From contig CACBPP010000004.1 in NCBI GenBank assembly GCA_902541175.1, positions 1 through 64,000 of the forward strand: a stretch of DNA of 64,000 nucleotides, given 5' to 3'. Position numbers and translations under genes: made by a program. The notes beneath the pieces are model-generated. The model worked only from the letters and a program-made list of their open reading frames with translations, was not told where the DNA came from and did not search any database. Each line of letters opens with the position of its first letter. Positions within the stretch are counted from its first letter, which is position 1. The DNA is from an uncultured SAR86 cluster bacterium (GTDB taxonomy: Bacteria > Pseudomonadota > Gammaproteobacteria > Magnimaribacterales > D2472). Of this stretch, positions 52,032 through 61,279 are shown piece after piece.

Positions 52032-52656
52032 AGAAAAATTTATAAAATATAAACGCTATAATTGATCCGACAATCTGTGCCACACAAAATAAGAAAACAT
52101 TTTCGGGACTTATACCAGCAAAGCTGTCAGAGAACATACGTCCAATCGTCCCGGCCAGGTTTGCAAATGAAGTAGATGACGTAAACCAATATGCTGAACC
52201 AATGTATGATGCAACAATTAACGCAATCTTTTCTTTGCTTGAAATTAATATAAAAAATACTAACCCAAAAGTAGCAATAATTTCGGAAAGATAAATATTG
52301 AATCCAGACCTGTTTTTATTAGAGAGCTGAAATAATTCAACATCAAACATAATATTTGCAGTCAAAACTCCAATGATTGCTCCTAAAATCTGCAAAAGTG
52401 TAAATAGTACAAACGTTTTAAAAGAAATTTCTTTGTTTAAAAAAAATGCTAGAGATACAACTGGATTAAAATGATTACTGTATGACTCAAATGATGAAAT
52501 TAAGAAATAAAGAGCGAAAAAAGTTATAACAGCATTAACAAACAAAATAATTGATTCATCATTGGTAAGTGATTGACCCATTATTCCGGAGCCCACAACT
52601 GCACAGAATAGAAAAGCTGTTCCTAAAAACTCAGAAATATATTTATTTAATTTCAT
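52021..52656 (-). CDS. Aquaporin (MIP family) with altered NPA boxes
   Basis: This 211-residue channel has six transmembrane helices. The two half-helix motifs are N64-P65-V66 (HFNPVVSLA) and N166-L167-A168 (SFANLAGTIGR), in place of NPA/NPA; the selectivity-filter arginine R173 is kept. The second half otherwise matches aquaporins of the ANPAVTIGRMFSDTFAGI type. Altered boxes can admit small solutes other than water or glycerol, and related channels move arsenite. It ends an operon with exopolyphosphatase and PPK2 (ATGA overlap), so it may serve osmotic or solute balance in polyphosphate turnover (inference). Confidence 0.83.
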   Translation of the reverse strand: MKLNKYISEFLGTAFLFCAVVGSGIMGQSLTNDESIILFVNAVITFFALYFLISSFESYSNHFNPVVSLAFFLNKEISFKTFVLFTLLQILGAIIGVLTANIMFDVELFQLSNKNRSGFNIYLSEIIATFGLVFFILISSKEKIALIVASYIGSAYWFTSSTSFANLAGTIGRMFSDSFAGISPENVFLFCVAQIVGSIIAFIFYKFFFKD

Positions 52657-53516
52657 TTTTCATTATATATTGATATTTTTTTTGAATAAATTTCATGGAA
52701 AATTTTAACTGCAATTGAATCAGAGACACCCCATTTGGTTGATTGTATAGTTTTAATCTCTAATTTTTTTATAATTCTCTCATAGATTTTTAATCCAAAA
52801 TCAATGACGTCAGCTCTATCATTTGCAAATCCATACTTGTTAATTTTTTCTTCTATTTCAAGATTTCTTAGATTCTTATATTTTTTTAAAAAATCATCAG
52901 ATTTCATTTTTTTTAATTTATGAGCATTTAAAAAGGCTCTAATGTTACCTCCAAGTCCTATGATCTCTGTTATATCATTGAATTGCTTTAACCATTTATC
53001 CAATCTATCCCATTCTTTTCTCTTATCTTTTTTAAGCATTAATCTAACACCACCTAATTGAAAAGATTGAATTGAATGTTTTGGATTATTGTAAATATAG
53101 ATCTCAGTACTTCCCCCACCAACATCAACATATGCTTTATTATTTTCTTTTTGTGCCTTTGGATGAAAACCTATTAACTGAGCTTCTTCAAGACCTGAAA
53201 TTATTCGAATTGGATGTTCAATTTTATTTTCTATATATGTTCTTGCTTCTTCCGAGTTAGTGGTATTTCTTAATGCGCTAGTAGCAATAATTTCGTATTG
53301 ATCAATTTTATCTTTAGTAAATTTTTTCTGATATCTTTTTAGCGTACTTACTAATTCTCTTAGTTTTTTATCAGATATCTTTCCCCCTTCAAAAACTTCT
53401 GCTCCAAGACGAATTGGGGAACGTATTCCATCAATAAACTTAATTGAGGTGGGTGTTGTTTCAAAAATCTTAGATTTTACTGCATTTGTGCCAATATCTA
53501 CGGAAGCAATTTTCAT
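52653..53516 (-). CDS. ppx: Exopolyphosphatase / GppA-family phosphatase, short form
   Basis: This 287-residue ASKHA-fold enzyme removes terminal phosphate from polyphosphate or pppGpp. The phosphate-1 motif is DIGTNAVKSKI at 7-17, followed by IIATSALRNTTN, the catalytic glutamate in SGLEEAQLIG, and phosphate-2 DVGGGSTEIYI. Only the N-terminal PPX domain is present; the C-terminal HD-like part of ~500-residue E. coli PPX/GppA is missing, as in many short actinobacterial and marine forms. It shares one base with ppk2 and four with the aquaporin gene. Confidence 0.86.
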   Translation of the reverse strand: MKIASVDIGTNAVKSKIFETTPTSIKFIDGIRSPIRLGAEVFEGGKISDKKLRELVSTLKRYQKKFTKDKIDQYEIIATSALRNTTNSEEARTYIENKIEHPIRIISGLEEAQLIGFHPKAQKENNKAYVDVGGGSTEIYIYNNPKHSIQSFQLGGVRLMLKKDKRKEWDRLDKWLKQFNDITEIIGLGGNIRAFLNAHKLKKMKSDDFLKKYKNLRNLEIEEKINKYGFANDRADVIDFGLKIYERIIKKLEIKTIQSTKWGVSDSIAVKIFHEIYSKKISIYNEK

Positions 53517-54355
53517 TATATGTCGTCGCTATATTTGCTTATGATCATAAATTGCTCATATGAAAGGTTGTCAAATTTTACTCCTTCTAGACTTGTTGAA
53601 TAATTATTTAGAGACTTTGACCATTTTGCAGGCTTAAGAATCTTCTTCCCATGATATTCAGTTTTATTCAATAGATATCTTAGTGATGTTAACCGCGCAA
53701 TCATTTTATTATTCGAATTAATTGAAACCCATGGACTAACTTCAGTTCCAGTTTTTTCAAACATCTGCTCTTTGTATAATGTGAAGGCGTTCCATTTAGT
53801 AATTACTTTTTCATCATTTTTTGTAAGCTTCCAATACTTAAGTTCAGAATTTTTTCTTGCTTTCATTCTAATTTTTTGTTGATCTTTTGATAGTGAAAAA
53901 TAAAATTTTGTTAATTCAACTCCATCACTTATTAATTGCTCTTCCCAATTATTAACTTTTTTCATAAACGCTCTGTATTGATTTTCAGTGCAATAACCCA
54001 TAATGGGTTCAGTTATTGCTCGTGTATACCAAGATCTGTCAAGAAATGAAATTTGACCGCTATTTGGAATTACCTTTTTCCATCTCTGGAACCAGTGAGA
54101 TGATTCCCATTTTGTTGGAATTCCTAGCTGAATGTAATTAAAATGTTTTGGCATTAAGTATTCTGAAAAGAATCTAATTGCTGTACTTTTGCCAGCAGTG
54201 TCTCTGCCCTCAAATACGATACATATTCTTCTATTATTTTTAATTACATCTTCTTGAAGTTTCAAAAATTCAATTCTTAGTCTTCTTTTTTCTAAATCGT
54301 AAGATTTTGCATCAAGTTTTTTATAATCAGTTTGATCTAAATTTATAATTTTCAT
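53516..54355 (-). CDS. ppk2: Polyphosphate kinase 2
   Basis: This 279-residue P-loop kinase moves phosphate between polyphosphate and nucleotides. The Walker A is GRDTAGKST at 50-58, the Walker B/lid region LDRSWYTRA has D106, and ARKNSELKYWKL and the terminal YHGKKILKP are class features. Most PPK2 enzymes favour nucleotide synthesis from polyphosphate, making stored phosphate useful. It leads the ppk2-ppx-aquaporin operon, divergent from the phosphate transporter at 54445. Confidence 0.93.
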   Translation of the reverse strand: MKIINLDQTDYKKLDAKSYDLEKRRLRIEFLKLQEDVIKNNRRICIVFEGRDTAGKSTAIRFFSEYLMPKHFNYIQLGIPTKWESSHWFQRWKKVIPNSGQISFLDRSWYTRAITEPIMGYCTENQYRAFMKKVNNWEEQLISDGVELTKFYFSLSKDQQKIRMKARKNSELKYWKLTKNDEKVITKWNAFTLYKEQMFEKTGTEVSPWVSINSNNKMIARLTSLRYLLNKTEYHGKKILKPAKWSKSLNNYSTSLEGVKFDNLSYEQFMIISKYSDDI

Positions 54356-54444
54356 TTTCTATTTAAATTAGATGACACCTAAAAGTTTTATATTCTTAAC
54401 ACAAATGATAACATTTAAGCGTAAAATTTTTTCTCATAAATAAT

Positions 54445-55692
54445 ATGGAAACTCTGTTCTTAAGCCCTCTTGTAATAGTAATTATAGCATCTATAGTTGG
54501 GTTCTTTATGGCATATGGAATAGGTGCCAATGATGTTGCAAATGCTATGGGAACTTCAGTTGGAAGCAAGGCAATTACTCTAAAACAGGCTATTATTATT
54601 GCTGCAATATTTGAATTTCTTGGAGCATATTTTGGAGGTGGTGAAGTTACCTCAACAATAAGAAAAGGAATTGTTGACCCAACAATTTATGAGGATGCAA
54701 ATAAATTTATTATTGGAATGTTATCGTCATTATTAGCCGCAGGAACATGGTTAATTATTGCCTCAAGAAGAGGCTGGCCAGTCTCCACAACTCATTCAAT
54801 CGTTGGTGCAATAATTGGTTTTGTTTCAATTTCAAAAGGAGTGATTTATGTATCTTGGGGGACAGTAGGTGGCATAGCTTCAAGTTGGGTAACATCGCCA
54901 GTAATTGCAGGATTCCTAGCATTTTTAATTTATTTAAGTGCAAAAAAATCCATTCTTGATAGTGCTAATCCAGGTGGAAGAGCCGTTAAAATAATTCCTA
55001 TATATAGTTTTTATGTTGCTTTTATTATTTCATTAGTTATAGCAAGAAAAGGACTGAAAAATATAGGACTTGAGTTATCAGAGTCAGATGTATATATGTT
55101 TAGTTCAATTTTTGGAATTATTGCAGCTGCAATTACTTATACTCTTTTAAGACAGAATTTTTCAAAAATCAAAGAAAATGGAATTGAATCTGCATTTGCA
55201 ATTTTAATGATTGTCTCGGCATGTGCAATGGCTTTTGCTCATGGCTCAAATGATGTTGCTAATGCAATTGGACCTCTTGCAGCAATCGTTTCCACTGTAA
55301 ATTCAAATGGTATTATAGATACTTCGTCTCCAGTTCAAGCTTGGATTCTTTTTTTAGGTGCAACAGGGATTGTTTTTGGTTTAAGCATGCTTGGAAAAAA
55401 TGTAATAAAAACTGTAGGAGAAAAAATTACTGCATTAAAGCCTAGTCTTGGTTTTTCAGCTGAACTTGCTACAGCAACTACAGTTGTTGTTGCTTCTTAC
55501 GTTGGATTTCCAATTTCAACTACTCATACACTAGTTGGAGGAGTTATTGGAGTTGGATTGGCAAAAGGGGCTAAACATTTAAATACTAAGTCAATAACAA
55601 GAATTATTACTTCATGGTTAATTACAATTCCAATTGGAGCTTTTTTAACAATCTTGTATTGGGTTTTTCTAAGATTAATATTCGGAGTTTGA
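54445..55692 (+). CDS. pit: Low-affinity inorganic phosphate transporter (PiT)
   Basis: This 415-residue inner-membrane transporter of the PiT family has the duplicated signature GANDVANAMG (~27-36) and GSNDVANAIGP (~268-278), and about ten hydrophobic segments with a loop between halves. It moves metal-phosphate or Na+/H+-coupled phosphate. The 89-base divergent region with ppk2 (54356-54444) holds no clear PHO box that I could find. Confidence 0.92.
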   Translation: METLFLSPLVIVIIASIVGFFMAYGIGANDVANAMGTSVGSKAITLKQAIIIAAIFEFLGAYFGGGEVTSTIRKGIVDPTIYEDANKFIIGMLSSLLAAGTWLIIASRRGWPVSTTHSIVGAIIGFVSISKGVIYVSWGTVGGIASSWVTSPVIAGFLAFLIYLSAKKSILDSANPGGRAVKIIPIYSFYVAFIISLVIARKGLKNIGLELSESDVYMFSSIFGIIAAAITYTLLRQNFSKIKENGIESAFAILMIVSACAMAFAHGSNDVANAIGPLAAIVSTVNSNGIIDTSSPVQAWILFLGATGIVFGLSMLGKNVIKTVGEKITALKPSLGFSAELATATTVVVASYVGFPISTTHTLVGGVIGVGLAKGAKHLNTKSITRIITSWLITIPIGAFLTILYWVFLRLIFGV

Positions 55693-55694
55693 TT

Positions 55695-56288
55695 TTACCT
55701 TTTTATCCAGCTGGTCATGTATGCAACCACAGCTCTAGATGCTTCAATTTTTCCAATATCATTTAATTTACCACTTTCTTTTGTGTTTAATGAAAATATT
55801 GAAAGAATAATTTGAGCTACAACTCTGCAAACACCTTCTTTATTAAAAACATTATCGAGACTTATGGATTCTTCGTAAGTTTCTTGAATGACATTACCTA
55901 ACTGATGAATTGAATCTGAGTCTAAAGGCGGATTTATGGTATTACTAAGAATTAATTTTTGTGCTATTGAAGAATAAAAGAAATATTCATAAATATTATA
56001 AATAATATAATTTGTAACTTTTATAAGATCTCCTTTATCACTATCACTTAAGATGTTTTTTGAAAAGTTTTCTAGACACTCATTAATACATTTTAAGATT
56101 ATTAGTTTTTTTAAGAAATCTACAGTTGGTATGAATTTATAAGTCGATGTTCTTTTTAAACCAGATTTTTCTGCTACTTTTGCAAGAGTAAGATCATCAA
56201 TCTCACCATCTTCAACAATATTAATTGCAGCATCAATTATTTTATTAATTCTTTCTTTGCTTCTGTCTTGTTTTGCTAAAGTCTCCAC
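55695..56288 (-). CDS. TetR-family regulator of the phytase locus
   Basis: This 197-residue protein has an N-terminal helix-turn-helix (RINKIIDAAINIVE then LTLAKVAEKSGLKRTSTYKFIP) of the TetR class and a variable ligand-binding C-terminal part (~70-197). The start is GTG. It is divergent from the TonB receptor/phytase pair, and palindromes at 56301-56325 sit just upstream of its start. A ligand derived from the imported substrate is a reasonable guess; none is identified. Confidence 0.86.
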   Translation of the reverse strand: METLAKQDRSKERINKIIDAAINIVEDGEIDDLTLAKVAEKSGLKRTSTYKFIPTVDFLKKLIILKCINECLENFSKNILSDSDKGDLIKVTNYIIYNIYEYFFYSSIAQKLILSNTINPPLDSDSIHQLGNVIQETYEESISLDNVFNKEGVCRVVAQIILSIFSLNTKESGKLNDIGKIEASRAVVAYMTSWIKR

Positions 56289-56300
56289 TATTTAATTATG

Positions 56301-56325
56301 GACAAATGTCTATAAATGTAAACAT
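56301..56325. promoter_or_regulatory. Candidate TetR operator
   Basis: Two adjacent dyads, GACA-AA-TGTC (56301-56310) and ATGT-AA-ACAT (56316-56325), lie between the divergent tetR gene and the TonB receptor. Direct TTCACA repeats follow at 56342 and 56353. The layout fits autoregulation and control of both directions. Confidence 0.5.
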
Positions 56326-56418
56326 AAAAGAACTTAAAAAATTCACATAATGTTCACAAATTAATGTTATTTCTGTTGCACTCCAAATTTAAAATTTCTG
56401 CATTATATTGGAGATTTC

Positions 56419-58956
56419 ATGAAAAAATATATATTCCCATTGTTTCTATCACTATCTTTATTTTCTCAAGAGTCAGAAAATAATACTAACGATGAGCAAG
56501 TTGAAGAAGTTGTAGTAGTTGGTACAAAAGCTAGTATTGTTTCTGCTATTGAAAAACAAAGACAATCAAATTTAATTGTTTCTGTCGTAGATTCTGATGC
56601 TTTAGGTGACTTTCCAGATACAACAGCAGCTGAAGCCATAAGAAGACTATCAGGTATTTCAGTTGAAAACGATCAAGGCGAAGGCAGATATGTAAATATA
56701 AGAGGTATATCTGGTGATCTTAATTCAATTGCAGTTAACGGTGCTCTTGTTCCTGCTCCAGAGGGAGGTAGGGCTGTTATGCTTGATGGTCTGCCAACTG
56801 AATTGCTAGATTCAATAGAAGTATACAAGACACTAACAGCAGATAAAGATGCTGACTCAATTGGCGGAAGAATTGAGTTTAATACTAAAAGAGCTACTTC
56901 AATTGACGGAACACTTCTAAAATTTAAAGCAGACACTTCATACAATGAGCAATCTAAAAATTCTGATAATCCAAAAATGGCGTTTACTTATGGTTCAATG
57001 ATTAATGAAAATATTGGACATGTTCTTGGTTTTACATACGCATCTAAGCAGATTGTTACCTACAACAACGAAACCGGTTTTCCAGCTTGGGATACTGACG
57101 ACGGAAATATCTTTCTTGATGATGATTGGGAGATGAGGTTTTATGATTTAACAAGAGAAAGAACAGGTGTTACATATGATATCGATATGATGATAGATGA
57201 CGATACATCAATTTATGCAAATCTTTTATATAACAAATATGATGATGATGAATTAAGGAATAAAGAAGAATTTGGCTCTCTTAGAACCGGTAACGTATAT
57301 GCAGGCTCAAGCGAGATTAATAGAGTTAGAAGAGATGCTGAAGTTAGAAAAAGAATAGAAACACGTGAAATAAGAACCGTGATATTGGGCGGTGAGACAT
57401 TGATAAACGGCTGGTTCGCAGAAGTGCAGTTTAGTCACTCTTACGCTGAAGAAAATGATACAGATAATGTTGATGTAACATTTAGAAGCGATAGAATTGA
57501 TACTGATGATTGCGGAGGTCCTTGTGGCTCATTCTTTTATCAAGATCCTCAAAAAGTCGGTTTATCTCTCTCATCATATGCTCAAGGTGTGCTTTATGCT
57601 GATTTAAATGTTGATGCATGGGAAGAAGATTGGAGTTTAATCAAAGATACTGAAACAGCGTTTAGTATAGATATGACGAAAGATGGATTTACGTTTATGG
57701 ATGTTCCAACAACAGTAAAATATGGTTTTAAATATAAGTCTAGAGAGAAAAAAGGTGATAGCAATCAAATAGAAGTTGATGATGATAATGTGCAAGCTTT
57801 ACTTCAATCTGAATTTGGACCATACATAAGATCTTGGCCATTCGCCGGACAACAGTACGGTCCTCATGCTGATGAAAATCTTTTATATGCAAGAAAGGGT
57901 CAGTACACTGGTGGTCCTGATTATGATAACTTTGAAGAAGACTTTACAACAAATGAAGATATTACCGCGATATATTTTATGGGTACAATGGATTTTGATA
58001 AGGCAATTGTTATAGCAGGTATTAGGGTTGAAGATACTGATTTCGATACTCTTGGATATAATGATGGTGATGTAGATGATGTGTTAACAGCATCAAAGAG
58101 TTACACGTTTGTCTCGCCAAGTTTAAATGTTAAATATTTCTTAGATGATCAAACTATCATTAGAGGTGCAATATGGAGAGCATTATCTAGACCGGGTTTT
58201 GGTCAAGCAAACTTGATAGCAGATATAAGAGAAAGAGATGATGGTAATTATCGAGGTGAGATGGGTAACCCAGATCTTGACCCGTATGAAGCAACTAATT
58301 TTGATTTATCAATTGAATATTACGGTGATGGCTCTTTCGCATCATTTGGATATTTTAAGAAAGAAATCGAAAATGCAATTTATCCACTTGCAGTGGCTAA
58401 TACAACAGTAAATGGTTTGCTTTTTGACGAATTATTGACATTTGTAAATACAGATGACTCTGATGTTGATGGTTTTGAATTAAATATATTTCAAGAGCTA
58501 AATATGCTGCCAGAACCCTTTGATGGCCTGTTTGTTTCAATGAACTTTACTACTACTGATGGAACTTCGTCATTAGATGTAGATAATGGAACTGTAACAT
58601 TTCCATTCAGAAAATTATCAGAAGATGTTTCTAATATCTCTATAGGTTACGATAAAAATAAATTTGATATAAGGCTATCGTCTGTTTCAAGATCGCCTTA
58701 TTTAGATTACCTTGCAGATGATGATAGCGAAACCATTCAAGAGGATTTAGATAATAATAATATTAGGTATACAGATGATCACACTCAAATTGATTTTAAT
58801 CTTAAATATAAAATTAATGACAATCTAAGTCTTAAATTTGATATCAATAACATAACTGATGAACCAGAGTTTTACTATTGGGGAACTCCAAACAGATTAT
58901 CTCAATATGACGAGTATGGAACAACATATTCAATTGGCATAAGATATAATTTATAA
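56419..58956 (+). CDS. TonB-dependent receptor of the phytase locus
   Basis: This 845-residue outer-membrane receptor has a signal peptide (ending SLFSQE), a TonB-box-like VEEVVVVG, and a plug with ALGDFPDTTAAEAIRRLSGISVENDQGEGRY, VNIRG and ADKDADSIGGRIEF. The barrel ends YSIGIRYNL. It lies directly upstream of the beta-propeller phytase, and TonB receptors are commonly found beside such phytases, so it probably imports phytate or its lower inositol phosphates (inference). Shine-Dalgarno GGAG lies seven bases before the ATG. Confidence 0.92.
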   Translation: MKKYIFPLFLSLSLFSQESENNTNDEQVEEVVVVGTKASIVSAIEKQRQSNLIVSVVDSDALGDFPDTTAAEAIRRLSGISVENDQGEGRYVNIRGISGDLNSIAVNGALVPAPEGGRAVMLDGLPTELLDSIEVYKTLTADKDADSIGGRIEFNTKRATSIDGTLLKFKADTSYNEQSKNSDNPKMAFTYGSMINENIGHVLGFTYASKQIVTYNNETGFPAWDTDDGNIFLDDDWEMRFYDLTRERTGVTYDIDMMIDDDTSIYANLLYNKYDDDELRNKEEFGSLRTGNVYAGSSEINRVRRDAEVRKRIETREIRTVILGGETLINGWFAEVQFSHSYAEENDTDNVDVTFRSDRIDTDDCGGPCGSFFYQDPQKVGLSLSSYAQGVLYADLNVDAWEEDWSLIKDTETAFSIDMTKDGFTFMDVPTTVKYGFKYKSREKKGDSNQIEVDDDNVQALLQSEFGPYIRSWPFAGQQYGPHADENLLYARKGQYTGGPDYDNFEEDFTTNEDITAIYFMGTMDFDKAIVIAGIRVEDTDFDTLGYNDGDVDDVLTASKSYTFVSPSLNVKYFLDDQTIIRGAIWRALSRPGFGQANLIADIRERDDGNYRGEMGNPDLDPYEATNFDLSIEYYGDGSFASFGYFKKEIENAIYPLAVANTTVNGLLFDELLTFVNTDDSDVDGFELNIFQELNMLPEPFDGLFVSMNFTTTDGTSSLDVDNGTVTFPFRKLSEDVSNISIGYDKNKFDIRLSSVSRSPYLDYLADDDSETIQEDLDNNNIRYTDDHTQIDFNLKYKINDNLSLKFDINNITDEPEFYYWGTPNRLSQYDEYGTTYSIGIRYNL

Positions 58957-58974
58957 TTCAAATAAATTTAAATA

Positions 58975-59005
58975 ATAAGGCAAGTCTTTAACTTGCCTTA
59001 TTTTT
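58975..59005 (+). terminator. Hairpin between receptor and phytase
   Basis: The stem ATAAGGCAAGT / ACTTGCCTTAT (58975-58985 and 58991-59001) with loop CTTTA is followed by five T residues. It may attenuate rather than abolish transcription into the phytase, whose ATG lies eight bases later. Confidence 0.75.
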
Positions 59006-59012
59006 ATAAGAA

Positions 59013-60098
59013 ATGAAATACTTATTAACAACATTATTTATATATTCGCTTTCTGTAGTATCTGATCCTATAGATAAAATTATTCATATAGTTCCTGCAA
59101 TCGACGAGACTCCTCAAGTAATCTCAAAAGGAGATGCTGCAGATGATCCTGCCATTTGGCTAAATAAATTAAATCCAGATAGATCACTAGTATTTGGAAC
59201 AGATAAGAGAAGTGGCATATATACATATAACTTAAAGGCCGAAAAAATAGGCTACACAGAAATTGGAGATATCAATAATATTGATGTTAGAACAATGAAT
59301 GTTACTGATGATGATAACAAAGACATAGGTAGTTATTCATTTATCTTTGCATCAAATAGAACTTCAAACACACTTGATATTTGGGTATATAAAGACACTA
59401 ATATTGATAAGGCTATAAAGGATAATAATTTTGAAATTTCAAAAGAGCCATACATAAATGCTAAAGCAAACATGGTAGTTTATGGAGTTTGTGCAGGCAT
59501 TGATTCAAGATTTGGATTAATAGCATTTCTAACAGAAGATGAGGGATCAAAGGTACAGATGTGGAATTATGGTCCCTTTGGAATGACTCTTTTAACAACA
59601 TTTAATAATGGAAATGCAACTCAATCTGAGGGATGTGTTTACGACGATGAAAATAGAACTCTTTTTATATCTGAAGAACAAGATAGAGGTATTTTAAGAG
59701 CCTATAAAATAAATAACGAGTTAGATTTTTCAAGTCCTATTATTATTGATAATAGATCTGGAAATATAGATGATGATCCTGAAGGTGTAACAGTTTATAA
59801 GTCTTCTGAAAAAGATGGCTATGTTATCGTTTCATCTCAAGGTGATAGTTCTTTTAATATTTATAATCGACAAGAGCCTTATAACTACCTAGGCAGTTTT
59901 AAAGTTGGTAGTAACAAGGACATTGATAATGTTAATGACACTGATGGTATTGACGTTATTAATTTCAATTTTGGTAATAAATATCCTATGGGTTTATTTG
60001 TGCTGCAGGATGGAACAAATGATGGTAAAAATAAGGTTAAGAGACAGAATTTTAAATATGTTTCTTTTGCTGATGTTCTAGAAAAATTAGATCTTTAG
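59013..60098 (+). CDS. phy: Beta-propeller phytase (3-phytase)
   Basis: This 361-residue secreted phosphatase releases phosphate from phytate (inositol hexakisphosphate) with calcium. The signal peptide is ~17 residues. Family motifs in order are DDPAIW (44-49), FGTDKRSGIYTY, NNIDVRT, FASNRTSNTLDIW, EGCVYDDENRTLFISEE, DDPEGVTVY, VSSQGDSSFNIY, and an end with FVLQDGTNDGKNKVKRQNFKYV. These acidic and basic residues form the Ca/phytate site. The enzyme may be periplasmic or exported by the type II system encoded nearby; the sequence does not decide. It converges on the epoxide hydrolase with a 12-base overlap. Confidence 0.9.
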   Translation: MKYLLTTLFIYSLSVVSDPIDKIIHIVPAIDETPQVISKGDAADDPAIWLNKLNPDRSLVFGTDKRSGIYTYNLKAEKIGYTEIGDINNIDVRTMNVTDDDNKDIGSYSFIFASNRTSNTLDIWVYKDTNIDKAIKDNNFEISKEPYINAKANMVVYGVCAGIDSRFGLIAFLTEDEGSKVQMWNYGPFGMTLLTTFNNGNATQSEGCVYDDENRTLFISEEQDRGILRAYKINNELDFSSPIIIDNRSGNIDDDPEGVTVYKSSEKDGYVIVSSQGDSSFNIYNRQEPYNYLGSFKVGSNKDIDNVNDTDGIDVINFNFGNKYPMGLFVLQDGTNDGKNKVKRQNFKYVSFADVLEKLDL

Positions 60099-61208
60099 TT
60101 TCTTTATAAATTCTATAATATCCTTAGAAAGTGACTCAGGTTGCTCTAAGGCTGCAAAATGTCCGCCTTTGTGAGTATTCCATTGAACTACATTATAGAT
60201 TTCTTCAGCCCATGCTCTTGGAGGTGCAATTAAGTCTCTTTCAAAAACTGCGCCTGCCATAGGTTGCTTAATGTTCTCAAAAGAAAATCCTAAGTCTCCA
60301 TTTTCTTTATATAACCTTGTTGATGAAGTTATTGATTCACTAAACCAATACAAAGATATTATTGCCAAAACATCATCATCAGAGACAACTAGTTTATTCT
60401 CTTCACCATCAAACCATCCATAAAACTTCTCTACAATCCATGCAGCAAGTCCAACAGGAGAATCATTTAAGCCATAACCAAGTGTTTGTGGTTTTGTTTT
60501 TTGTATCTCATAGTACCCAACTCCTTGTTCTTTATATTTTTCATAATTTGCCATTAATTTTTGTTCTTCTTGTGAGGTATTTTCTAATGGATCTTTATCA
60601 GCAGGTGGCCAAGCAATAATCATATTAAGATGAATGCCAATACAATGATCTGGATAAAGTTCAGCCATCCATTTGCTTATGGTAGCTCCCCAGTCACCAC
60701 CTTGAACAATATATTTATCATATCCAAGAGCTATTAGAAGCTCATGTTGCAAAATAGCAATCTGTTTGGAATCCATACCAACTTCTTTTGGTTTATCAGA
60801 AAATCCAAACCCTGGGAGAGAAGGGCAAATAATATCAATTGGAATATCAGAGTTTTTTTGAATGATTGGTATTATTTTTAAAAATTCCTGGATGCTTCCA
60901 GGCCATCCATGAGTCATTACTAATGGAATAGCATTATCATTGTTTGACTTTGAATGAAGGAAATGAAGTTTAAGTCTGGACTTGGTTGTATATCTGTAGC
61001 TACCAATGTCATTAATCTTTTTTTCATGATCTCGCCAATTAAATTCATTTCGCCAATAGTTTGTTAGTTCTTTTAAGAAATTAAGATCCGTTCCATGAGA
61101 CCATCTATGATTTATTTCATCAGGCCATCTTGTTAGATCTATTTTTTTATTTAGTAAATCAATATCTTTTTCAGATACTTTAACTATAAATTCTTCTATA
61201 TTTTTCAT
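60087..61208 (-). CDS. Epoxide hydrolase (EHN domain, alpha/beta fold)
   Basis: This 373-residue enzyme hydrolyses epoxides to diols. The N-terminal EHN domain is followed by the core with HGWPGS near 100-105, the nucleophile D172 in GGDWGA, and the catalytic histidine in GGHFAALEQPE. The cap Tyr residues are plausible but not fixed here. I use the ATG at 61208, not the TTG two codons earlier. It has no signal peptide, and no obvious link with the phytase gene it faces. Confidence 0.88.
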   Translation of the reverse strand: MKNIEEFIVKVSEKDIDLLNKKIDLTRWPDEINHRWSHGTDLNFLKELTNYWRNEFNWRDHEKKINDIGSYRYTTKSRLKLHFLHSKSNNDNAIPLVMTHGWPGSIQEFLKIIPIIQKNSDIPIDIICPSLPGFGFSDKPKEVGMDSKQIAILQHELLIALGYDKYIVQGGDWGATISKWMAELYPDHCIGIHLNMIIAWPPADKDPLENTSQEEQKLMANYEKYKEQGVGYYEIQKTKPQTLGYGLNDSPVGLAAWIVEKFYGWFDGEENKLVVSDDDVLAIISLYWFSESITSSTRLYKENGDLGFSFENIKQPMAGAVFERDLIAPPRAWAEEIYNVVQWNTHKGGHFAALEQPESLSKDIIEFIKKLKI

Positions 61209-61279
61209 AAGCAATTATTTAGTTTAATTTATATCACACCTTAAATATATTGAAGTAAAATATCTTTTTTTAGGTAGAT

